From assembly GCA_036939355.1 (NCBI GenBank), contig JALLAP010000037.1, positions 1-24,076 on the forward strand: a DNA stretch of 24,076 nucleotides. Direction: 5' to 3'. Positions within the stretch are counted from its first letter, which is position 1. Every line of letters begins with the position of its first letter. A program made the translations under genes and the position numbers. This DNA is from Thalassiosira profunda (lineage: Eukaryota > Bacillariophyta > Thalassiosirophyceae > Thalassiosirales > Thalassiosiraceae). The notes below the pieces were generated by a model. That model was given only the letters and a program-made list of their open reading frames with translations. It did no database searches and had not been told where the DNA came from. Below, piece by piece: positions 9,234 to 17,045 of the stretch.

Positions 9234-9470
9234 GATGTGTCACGTGTTAGAAGCCTATTATTTCTCGGCTGGCCTCACACGCAGGCGGCCGTCATCTCGC
9301 GCCGCGGGTGGCCCGGGCCTCGGACGGCATCGTCGTCGTTGCTTTGCCCCGTCCTTGGCATTGCTGTTGCTGACCCGGGCGGCGTGGGTCTTGATTTTGC
9401 GCTTGGCTCTTCTCGGATCTCGAAGCTCCTGAACAGCGACACACACCTGGTACACTCTACGTACGTACGT
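9234..9470. promoter_or_regulatory. Promoter region of the four-TM gene, with a CACGTG motif
   Basis: About 237 bp between the ATG at 9233 and the inverted repeat of the mobile element. TCACGTG at 9240-9246 lies just upstream of the start codon. An ACGTACGTACGT run at 9459-9470 abuts the element's left end. No ORF of note. Confidence 0.4.
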
Positions 9471-9508
9471 GTCGAAGGCCGATTTGCGCGTAGCTCGGTG
9501 CAATTTCT
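9471..9508 (+). repeat. Left terminal inverted repeat of the element
   Basis: Starts GTCGAAGGCC (9471-9480), then 16 variable bases, then GGTGCAATTTCT (9497-9508). The same two blocks occur in reverse complement at the right end with the same 16-base spacing. ACGT outside it is also shared. Further out, CACTCTACG (9453-9461) is matched by CGTGGAGTG at 16905-16913, so the repeat may reach about 56 bp with small indels. Confidence 0.75.
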
Positions 9509-9672
9509 CCACAAAAAAGCGCCCACCCGACCCATCAACCAACCCACCTCCGCCGAGACGAACGCCGCAAATTCTCGCCGTCGGAGCGCGGTAGGACGGT
9601 CCTCGCCCCTCAGCGTTAATACATAAATGCATCGCTCCGCGCTGGCGTGCCTGTGGTGCTAGTGGCGTCGTG

Positions 9673-10770
9673 ATGTCTTCTCGTCGCCGCGCCGCAGCGC
9701 GGAACTCCCTCGGCCACGAGCTGCCGCCCCATCTCGCAGAGATCCGTCGCGATCACCGAGCACATCCAGAGAAAGGGCGGCTACTCGATAGATGTTATCC
9801 GCACTTAGCGCGGTTGCACGGGCTGGACTCTATCGGGAGGCAGGATCGCCCTGCGCAAAATAGTGCACATCAAACATCATCGGATGATTCTATGTTGAAG
9901 CTGCGTGACTCGGGGGATACCGCCATCCTCGAGGGATCGGTCGGCGTCACCAACACGGGGGACGGCAATTTTATATTGTGCACGGGCCATTTGGTGTCAG
10001 CAAGTCCCAAAGAGGACGCGTCCTTGCCATCGGCAGTCGTTGTCCTCAATTTTGGTGGGGGGGAATCAATTCCCTGCTTGTGCCCGGAGTCTCTTCTCGA
10101 TGGAGCAGCGCGGACTGCAGTGAATAAACTCCGGAAGGAGCACCAAAAGAAGATGGAAGCGCGGCCTCATCAATCGTTGAAGTTAATCGATACATCGAGT
10201 GTCAAAGTGAGCATGGGAGATATCCAAGGATACTTGCTACTTCAAGGCAAGCAAGGAATGCGCGGCCGAGTTGTCGACGAACAAATGTTGGCTGCTCTTC
10301 GGGAAGGCTGCATGTTGGCGGGGGAACATTCAACGCACAGCTACTACACCTACAAACGGGCATTCGCGAAAAATAGAGGGCATCTCCACGAGATTGGTCG
10401 TGTGCTCGTCCGGACCTCGGGGGGGATTGTGCTCTTCCGCGCCAACTCTAGGGAGGTCGACTTGATGCTTCGCTGCGGGACGTTTGCGCTGCAGAGTCGC
10501 CTGGTCTATTGCAAATATCTTCAATATGCTATTCAGGCGCTCGAAGATGCCCACCGACTCGGCGAGCCGTCCGCTGACGAGCGCCGATTGCAATTGTCGT
10601 TGGGTGGCGATCCCGATTCGCTACAGATGGGGCATTTCCTGGCGTGCAAAGGCTTACAGGGCAATCCCAACCTAAAAAAGCGATGCGCGTGTGGCTTCAT
10701 CGTCGACAATGAATTCGACAATACTGACGCCGTGAGAGGTCTCCTCAGGAGAGTGTGCAATCGATGGTAA
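9673..10770 (+). CDS. Element-encoded accessory protein of unknown function
   Basis: 365 codons from the ATG at 9673; the preceding GTG is in frame but unlikely to be used in a eukaryote. I do not recognise the family. Residues 1-70 are Arg/His-rich and look disordered. The remainder is globular-looking: a beta-rich part with GDTAILEGSVGVTNTGDGNF, a short CLCPES motif, a lysine-rich helix (NKLRKEHQKKMEAR), a Tyr-rich stretch (HSTHSYYTYKRAF), a strand-like REVDLMLRCG, and a C-terminal QMGHFLACKGL...KKRCACGF with close Cys pairs that could bind zinc. It lies wholly inside the inverted repeats and converges on the large ORF with a 40-bp gap. An accessory role in DNA binding or transposition is inferred from position only. 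A TATA-like TAATACATAAAT lies near 9618-9629. Confidence 0.6.
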   Translation: MSSRRRAAARNSLGHELPPHLAEIRRDHRAHPEKGRLLDRCYPHLARLHGLDSIGRQDRPAQNSAHQTSSDDSMLKLRDSGDTAILEGSVGVTNTGDGNFILCTGHLVSASPKEDASLPSAVVVLNFGGGESIPCLCPESLLDGAARTAVNKLRKEHQKKMEARPHQSLKLIDTSSVKVSMGDIQGYLLLQGKQGMRGRVVDEQMLAALREGCMLAGEHSTHSYYTYKRAFAKNRGHLHEIGRVLVRTSGGIVLFRANSREVDLMLRCGTFALQSRLVYCKYLQYAIQALEDAHRLGEPSADERRLQLSLGGDPDSLQMGHFLACKGLQGNPNLKKRCACGFIVDNEFDNTDAVRGLLRRVCNRW

Positions 10771-10810
10771 GTCGTTCCATTGCTATGTTTACGTTCCAAT
10801 CGTCGTGGCC

Positions 10811-13800
10811 TCACACCATTTCCTCGTCGCTGCTGTCCTCGTGCTCAGAGATCGACCCCGCGGTACTTCTATCGTCGGCTTCGTCCTCCTCGTCATCGCC
10901 CGGCTCGACGCGCTCGTAGTCTAGGGACTCCTCCTGCATCTCTCTGATCTCGGCGGCGAGCGCCTCTGCCTCCGCGGCCTCCTGCTCTCGGACTTCTATC
11001 GCAAGATCGTCTTCGCCTTCTGCTGAAATATCGGGCAACTGCGGTGGATCGGGCAGCTGATCCGCGGGCACTTTGACCGTCGGATAGTATCCTCCATATT
11101 TCAGCGCCAGCTTCACCTCGAATACGGGGTCGAATGGAATTGTGATCGCCATGGCTTCGATGGCGTCGGAAAAGAGTGGACCGTAATGAGAAGCATGGAG
11201 AGCCCGGATCAGCGTCGCATCGTCCCTAGCGGCCGTTCGCTTCTCGGCGAGGCCGCGCAGTGAGTAGTTGATCCTCATTGCCGTGTGTCCCTTTGAGTCA
11301 AATGTTTCGTAGCAGGTCGCAGCCAGCTCACCATCTGTACTCCGCGTCCTGTCATACATGATACAGCTCCACCGACGAAGGATGAGATTGGCACAGCTGA
11401 CGTACGCGAGGAGAGACACGGGATCAGGCAGCGGCTGCAATTCGCCGGCCAGGACAGCGGCGGCCCGGACAGTTGAATAGGGGACGCCCGCCTGAAGGCC
11501 TTCCTTTTTGTATTTGGCGATGAGCACTTTGTTGGTTGCGGTCCGGTTGACGAATGCGTGGTGGAGTAGGAGAAGAACGCCACGTAAGTTGTACCCCGTG
11601 TCGGGACCGTGCTTCTCGTTCGTGAACACCGATCGCCGCGTGAAATTGACGGGGCTTACGTCCTCTGGATCATACTTGCTCACTTCTGCCTTGTATGTTT
11701 CTGACTTCAGCGCTGCGATCACCATCTTGTACGTCAGCCCGTATCCCGCCATTCGCAGATAGTCATGATTGAGTAACGTGTACACAACAGCGACTGCAGA
11801 GATGGCGCGATGGCCCGGAGGCAGCTTAGGCAGCGAAGGGTCGTCTTCCAACGTGTAGTACACTGCGATTAGATCCAGGAAGAACAGGAATCCGCGTCCC
11901 GTCGGGCACAGCTCCCGGTCAACCTCCATGTTGGTCTGGAAGATGTTTCCCAGGTTGGAGATTTGGGCGACGGATTTGCTTGGGCCGCGGAGATACACGG
12001 CTCCGCTGAACGCCTTCTTTTCCCTGATGCACGTAGACTCGAGGTTGTAAATGAACGGCATGCCAATCCCTGCAAAGGCATCGCAATCATCGGAGTGTAT
12101 CTCAACGATAGGGTCAATTCCTTCGTCGGCCCGGGCGTGAGTGAAGCCCAAATGGATCATTGTTCCCATTGCTGAGTATACCATCATCTCACCCTCTTCT
12201 CCTCGCACAATCTCCCTCCGCTCCAATGCATCTTCAAGTTGCTCGCAGGAAATGTCCATTGACTTGGAATTCAGGCGTACTCTGTCAGTGTTGATACCAA
12301 CTGCGACGCACGCTTGTGGGCTGCCGCCAATAATGGCCAGTGTAAACGACTGGCTGCTGTGCGGAGGAGTCCACTTCTTCGCCTTGATCGCCTTGGCCTG
12401 ATTGGCAATTGTATCGAAGAGCAGCTCCATGAACGGTTGGCCACCGCCAGTCAGAAGTTCCGATCGATCTGGATACGAGCTGAGGTCATCCGATCCCTTC
12501 TTCACTTTGGCCAATGCCCCGTGGGCGACCGTTATGCTGTCCATCTTTCCGCGCTTCGCGTGTGGTATCACTCTCAGACTAGTCATGTATGCTGCGACAT
12601 CCATGGTGAGACATATCACATCCACTCCCGGGTAATAGTATTTGCGAATGGCGAAGCTCAGCAAGTCTCTCGCCAGTTCGATCACAGTGTTGGGATTGTT
12701 CCCCCATCTCCTGGGGATGTGGCAGCGGAGGTCCTTTGCAAAGTCGACACTGATATAGATGGGCTGCACCCGGCCGCCGGGCTGTTGGGATTTATCTGCC
12801 ATGAGCCGCGCTGCCTCCGCTTGGGTCCTCGCTAAGATGACTGGTTTGCTGGCACCTTTGCCGATCCGTCCATCCTGGTGGGAGTAGGGTACGTTCTCTT
12901 TCATTGTCGCGAGCACGGCTTTGTATGCATTGGCTTTGTTCTCACCCGCCTTTTCGATTCCGCTCAGCATAGAATGACTTGGCTGAACAGCCAGGTGCGA
13001 TTCTTCCCGCAGCTGCTGCTCCGCGTCCACCTTGAGCCGATGGGCATCCGATGACAGCGTAGATTGAGTCTTTGCTGCCTTTTTGCGCACAACTCGATGC
13101 AACTGACGGAGTATTGTGTACGGGCGCGGTGGGATGGCAACCTCGTAACCATTGCGATAGCCTTTGATGAACGCTGAGCCCGCTACCAATATGTGGTCAG
13201 TTGCGTCAAGAAATCGAAAGAACACTCGAGACTTGCAGACAAACTTGACTCGTGAGTTCTCGTTGCCAATGCCCAATATTGTGTCGCTGTCCACATCATC
13301 ATCTGACGAGTCCATTTCCCTAAGAAGATTTGCCCACGTTGCAACAATGCAATGGCAATGCCGCTGCTCTTCGTCGGCCTGCGCAGATCTAGCTGGTTGG
13401 ATGGTGGCAAAGTTAGCAGCGACCACATTGGCCCGAGCTTCGACTTTTCGTAGCCTCATGAAGCTGGCGACCTTGACTCTGGCTTCTAGGTTCTGAGTGG
13501 ACGACGGGTCACGCGTGCCAACGCCCTTGATTTTCTGAATAACCGTGCGCTCTTGGAACATATCGGCAGCCTCGCACTTGTGTGAGTCGCCGAACTCACT
13601 TACAGACATCGTCAAGCGGATGCGCTTTAGGGTCAAATCTGTACACCGGGCGTCATTGTGGTTGAGAATGAGCTGCAGTTGGATGAGGAATGAGAGGGAC
13701 AGGCGCTGGTAATTTGGCTGGTAACGCGTGAAGGTGCTCGCCGCCAATGCCTTGAAGAAAACTAGCCACTCCGTGGGGTAGCGTTCATTCGCTTTTGGGT

Positions 13801-16690
13801 CAGGTGGCCGCACACGAGTCAAAAGGTGGCCTTTGACAAGGGCAAATCGCTCGACGCCAAAGAGGAGATCGTATAAGACGAGACCAGTGAAGTTGGTTCC
13901 TTTCGGTACCTTCCTTGCCGGTCCAAACTGCATCGCCGCCTCTCTGTCGTGCTCCACGAAGAGGAGGAACAATTTCTTGGCAAGGGTGGCTCTGTCTTTC
14001 CGGGAGCTCTTTCCGAGGAGCTCTTCATTTGTGCAGAGCGATAAAAGGCCTTGAGTATTGTCGTCATCGGTGTAAGGCGAGGCAAAGATCCCCGGGTACT
14101 CTGGCGCGGCCTCAATTCTCTGAGACAATTGCTGCTGCGCAAAGTCGGCCTCCTGCGGATCCGCGTGTGGAGAAGGCTTCTGGAACCCGGACGGGCCCAC
14201 CTCTGCGCGCTTTGCGGTGCCCCATTTTTGATGCACCCAACGTTTGAAGTCCCTGGCGACCTTTACGATGGATTCTGTCACCACAAGTTGCTGCGGGCGC
14301 CCGTTGGGATCCATGACGACCACAGTATGGGCAGTAGAGTCTGGCACGCGATAGTAGGCCTTTATCAGTGACATTGGAGAGATCAAGGCGCCGGCGCCGT
14401 TGTCGATGCGCGCATCGTTGCCCACCGCAGAAAGGTACTTGTGTGCGACAGCGACAGCGAGCATCTCGGTGCAGTTGGTCACCAGCGTGTTGGTCTCGCG
14501 AATGACCGTGCCTTTGTACAGCCTGGAATACGCTGGAGATCCCTCTTTGTATCCAATTGCTGCCATTATTGGATCAAAAAAGCACTTGTAAAATGACATC
14601 ATCGAGACGGACAGACCCTTCATTGCATGACCAACGGCGAGGCATGGTATTATTGGCAGCTCATCTTCTCCACCCAGCTTTGCGAAGAAGTCAGCAATCA
14701 TAGTCGGCATGAACTCTTGGTCGGCAACGATGACATGGACCGCCTTGTTAAACTCCTCTTCACCGTGCTCTGCTATCACCTGCTGAATCACTTGCCTCGC
14801 TGTCTCATTGTTCTTGGAGCTGAGGCCAGAGAGAACGCTCGCAATTAATGTTGTGGTGGGATGAAACCTGTACCGCTCGCCACCGAACGTTTCTGGCGCT
14901 GGGGAAGCAGCATCGTCCATCGCGATGTCCTCCTCGTCTCTCGCCTTGTCGACCCGGTGGCCGTCGGAAGGATTAGCAATGTCGACAATTGAAAGGGTAG
15001 AAAGCGGAATGGGCTTTATTGTTTCCCCCGCACCATCATCAAACTTCACGTTTGGCACGTTGCCTGTGTACGACACGATGTGTCCCCGCCTTTCCTCCGA
15101 GCGAAACACGAACGATACCTCTGTTCCTTGCCGCGGAGGATTTGTCGCTCGCGTGCGATTGGCCGCTGGTTGCGCGTCGAGTGCACCATCTTCTAGGTCG
15201 GCGGTCAAAAGAGCCAAAATATTCTGATGCATCAACGCATCCTCCGCGATTTGGTCGTCAACTGCAGTAGCAGCAAGATCGTTTGCATCCACTTCAGAAA
15301 GTTTGCCCATGCCGGGGAAGAGATTGGCGTTCAGGTGCGCTGTGTCCTCCACTCTCTCGTGGCCAATGAGCAGGTTGCCAACGCCCACACAATTCACTTC
15401 GTGGCGAAACTTCCGATAATTGGCGTTGTCTGCGACCCACGCAAGAATGTGAGATTGGCCTGCAGGAGGCGGCGACCTCGTATGAAGAGGGTCAATCGCT
15501 TCAGCCAATCTCTGAATCCAATATCGAAGCACCCGCGGATGACGACAAAGGCCTTTCGCCGAGAGCTCCTCGAGCAACGGATCACTAGTACCCCGCATAT
15601 CAATCATCATGCTGATGCCATGATCGAGGAGGGCCAAGGCGGGCCCGCTCAAGGACGGCCTGTCTGTCTGGGAGGAGTGCAGTGCAGCCATCGCGGTTTC
15701 CAATCTGCCCAACCTCGCCTTTAGCTTCACCGGGTCCGATAACACTGCCCTGGCCCGAGAGTCATACAGTGGCTCCGTCGGATCAAACTTCTGCGACTTG
15801 TGCGTGTGGACCGACATTGCCGAAACGAGAAACACCTGGGATATTGGGCAGTTGACGCCATTATCATCCCGCGCCATTCGGTCCAATAGACTCCCGGCAT
15901 TCGCAACGCCCACCGTCGACTCGCTGAGCTCGATTCCGCAGAGCTGCCCAAGCAAATAGGCCAGTGCGTGCTGCGGCGAGCACGATGTTTCCTTGGTTGC
16001 AATCGTCACGACCCGCTGCACTCGCTCATTCACCATTAGAGACCGAATTATGCGCCGGAGGGAGGTAGGGCACTGAGCGTCCTCATCGAGCAGAGACTCG
16101 CCGATAATGTCAGCCTTGTACGGGTTGTCGAGTTCAGCCGCCTTGCCGCAATGGAATTTCAAGCAGCGATAAAGTTTGCCCGAAAGATTCGACAGCCCTT
16201 CCATATTCTCATCGCGTTCAATGATGTAATCTTTGAGCTGGTGGCGTGGATTGGATGGCACCACACTCGGTATGGGATCGTGATTGCGCTCGTTGAAAGT
16301 TCGGGGGAGACCCCATTCCCCCTTCTCATTTTGAGTTTGCACTGCAATTTTGTAGTCCTTCGGGTCCCCCGTCTCGTATACGTTTGCCACTCTGCCGGGC
16401 TCCCATCCCCGCGTGCGAGATATTGGGTCGTAGACATGCACCCATACCGGGTAATTTTCCACCGAGTTCCACTTCCGTGCCGATTGATCGCTGGCATCTG
16501 TGTCTCGGCGCCGGAGCTTCTGCTTAGCTGCCGACACCGATCGGGGAGATGCACCAGCCGGCCGCTTCAAGGACGACGTCCCGAGGGAACTGCTGCATGC
16601 AGCGTTGGGGCAGATGAGGGGTTCATTGCAAGCGGGGCACGCATCGTTGATGGCGCTCCCCGGCGCCTTCGCATTTCCGTCCCCCGCCAT
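10811..16690 (-). CDS. Giant transposase-like protein with C-terminal XPG/FEN1-like nuclease motifs
   Basis: Intronless, 1959 residues from the first ATG at 16690 (the frame opens 22 codons earlier only from a GTG). Residues 18-32 form a Cys cluster (CPACNEPLICPNAAC) that probably binds zinc. SH3/Tudor-like strands occur near 80-130 (VWVHVYDP...GRVANVYE) and 520-555. The N-terminal half has AWVADNANY (D421), IVADQEFMP (D657) and AVGHAMKGL, an order I associate with DUF6589/transposase-like proteins. The C-terminal third has the ordered acidic positions of the XPG/FEN1 fold: ISVDFAKDL (D1316), CLTMDVAAY (D1364), ARADEG...IHSDDCDAF (D1534, D1535, D1537) and a helix-hairpin-like NHDYLRMAGYGLTYK (D1643), analogous to the GxDY...G(I/Y)G segment of FEN1. 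The last 65 residues are strongly acidic. A role in transposition is likely; the nuclease assignment is by eye. Confidence 0.7.
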   Translation of the reverse strand: MAGDGNAKAPGSAINDACPACNEPLICPNAACSSSLGTSSLKRPAGASPRSVSAAKQKLRRRDTDASDQSARKWNSVENYPVWVHVYDPISRTRGWEPGRVANVYETGDPKDYKIAVQTQNEKGEWGLPRTFNERNHDPIPSVVPSNPRHQLKDYIIERDENMEGLSNLSGKLYRCLKFHCGKAAELDNPYKADIIGESLLDEDAQCPTSLRRIIRSLMVNERVQRVVTIATKETSCSPQHALAYLLGQLCGIELSESTVGVANAGSLLDRMARDDNGVNCPISQVFLVSAMSVHTHKSQKFDPTEPLYDSRARAVLSDPVKLKARLGRLETAMAALHSSQTDRPSLSGPALALLDHGISMMIDMRGTSDPLLEELSAKGLCRHPRVLRYWIQRLAEAIDPLHTRSPPPAGQSHILAWVADNANYRKFRHEVNCVGVGNLLIGHERVEDTAHLNANLFPGMGKLSEVDANDLAATAVDDQIAEDALMHQNILALLTADLEDGALDAQPAANRTRATNPPRQGTEVSFVFRSEERRGHIVSYTGNVPNVKFDDGAGETIKPIPLSTLSIVDIANPSDGHRVDKARDEEDIAMDDAASPAPETFGGERYRFHPTTTLIASVLSGLSSKNNETARQVIQQVIAEHGEEEFNKAVHVIVADQEFMPTMIADFFAKLGGEDELPIIPCLAVGHAMKGLSVSMMSFYKCFFDPIMAAIGYKEGSPAYSRLYKGTVIRETNTLVTNCTEMLAVAVAHKYLSAVGNDARIDNGAGALISPMSLIKAYYRVPDSTAHTVVVMDPNGRPQQLVVTESIVKVARDFKRWVHQKWGTAKRAEVGPSGFQKPSPHADPQEADFAQQQLSQRIEAAPEYPGIFASPYTDDDNTQGLLSLCTNEELLGKSSRKDRATLAKKLFLLFVEHDREAAMQFGPARKVPKGTNFTGLVLYDLLFGVERFALVKGHLLTRVRPPDPKANERYPTEWLVFFKALAASTFTRYQPNYQRLSLSFLIQLQLILNHNDARCTDLTLKRIRLTMSVSEFGDSHKCEAADMFQERTVIQKIKGVGTRDPSSTQNLEARVKVASFMRLRKVEARANVVAANFATIQPARSAQADEEQRHCHCIVATWANLLREMDSSDDDVDSDTILGIGNENSRVKFVCKSRVFFRFLDATDHILVAGSAFIKGYRNGYEVAIPPRPYTILRQLHRVVRKKAAKTQSTLSSDAHRLKVDAEQQLREESHLAVQPSHSMLSGIEKAGENKANAYKAVLATMKENVPYSHQDGRIGKGASKPVILARTQAEAARLMADKSQQPGGRVQPIYISVDFAKDLRCHIPRRWGNNPNTVIELARDLLSFAIRKYYYPGVDVICLTMDVAAYMTSLRVIPHAKRGKMDSITVAHGALAKVKKGSDDLSSYPDRSELLTGGGQPFMELLFDTIANQAKAIKAKKWTPPHSSQSFTLAIIGGSPQACVAVGINTDRVRLNSKSMDISCEQLEDALERREIVRGEEGEMMVYSAMGTMIHLGFTHARADEGIDPIVEIHSDDCDAFAGIGMPFIYNLESTCIREKKAFSGAVYLRGPSKSVAQISNLGNIFQTNMEVDRELCPTGRGFLFFLDLIAVYYTLEDDPSLPKLPPGHRAISAVAVVYTLLNHDYLRMAGYGLTYKMVIAALKSETYKAEVSKYDPEDVSPVNFTRRSVFTNEKHGPDTGYNLRGVLLLLHHAFVNRTATNKVLIAKYKKEGLQAGVPYSTVRAAAVLAGELQPLPDPVSLLAYVSCANLILRRWSCIMYDRTRSTDGELAATCYETFDSKGHTAMRINYSLRGLAEKRTAARDDATLIRALHASHYGPLFSDAIEAMAITIPFDPVFEVKLALKYGGYYPTVKVPADQLPDPPQLPDISAEGEDDLAIEVREQEAAEAEALAAEIREMQEESLDYERVEPGDDEEDEADDRSTAGSISEHEDSSDEEMV

Positions 16691-16857
16691 CAAACAGACA
16701 GCAGCGACGCCAAGAAGAACACCCACGCTGGCGAGACTGAAGTCTTCCGCCCCCACATGCGCAATTTTGCTGGCCCTAGCGGCGCTGTGGCGATGGCATG
16801 GCGCCGGCGGTCATCGTCGCCTCTCGAAAAGATTTTGTGCAGCAAGTTACTTACTGT

Positions 16858-16895
16858 AGAAATTGCACCAGCCCGTCACGAAAAAGGCCTTCGAC
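16858..16895 (-). repeat. Right terminal inverted repeat of the element
   Basis: AGAAATTGCACC (16858-16869), 16 variable bases, then GGCCTTCGAC (16886-16895): the reverse complement of the blocks at the left end, with identical spacing. It is followed by ACGT (16896-16899), shared with the left flank. A CACGTGACGTCG motif (16895-16906) straddles the border. Confidence 0.75.
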
Positions 16896-17045
16896 ACGTG
16901 ACGTCGTGGAGTGCAGCTCGCCTCTCTGGGTGCACCAGGGGGACGTCGTAGCACCGCGGCCATCGACACTACGCAAGGACGCGCGCCGCTTGCTCGTGTT
17001 GCCCGTTGCTTTGAGGGAACGGCGGGGCTGGTGCTCAAAGTGAAA
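16896..17045 (+). promoter_or_regulatory. Promoter region of the 17046 gene at the element's right border
   Basis: 150 bp between the right inverted repeat and the ATG at 17046. It contains CACGTG (16895-16900) overlapping TGACGTCG, which together look like a G-box next to a CRE-type bZIP site. The frame of the downstream gene is open here from 16911, but the translation is low-complexity. Confidence 0.35.

Larger units (their letters stand above)
9471..16895. mobile_element. Putative Academ-like (XPG-bearing) DNA transposon, about 7.4 kb
   Basis: A unit bounded by inverted repeats (9471-9508 and 16858-16895) that exactly encloses two convergent intronless ORFs: 9673-10770 (+) and 10811-16690 (-). 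ACGT directly outside both ends (9467-9470 and 16896-16899) fits a 4-bp target-site duplication; being palindromic, it could equally be the outermost part of the inverted repeats. The large ORF has XPG/FEN1-type nuclease motifs in its C-terminal third and transposase-like D...DQ...H motifs in its N-terminal half. As I recall, Academ elements combine a transposase with an XPG nuclease and make short 3-4 bp duplications, which fits. Both ORFs are uninterrupted, so the copy looks intact. Superfamily placement is inference; the boundaries are seen in the sequence. Confidence 0.65.

Noticed and set aside
9677..9808. Alternative frame in the 5' part of the small element ORF (reads ...SVAITEHIQRKGGYSIDVI then TAG)
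   Set aside because: It looks somewhat protein-like and might mark a frameshift, but it has no start codon and no recognised family, so it is not annotated.
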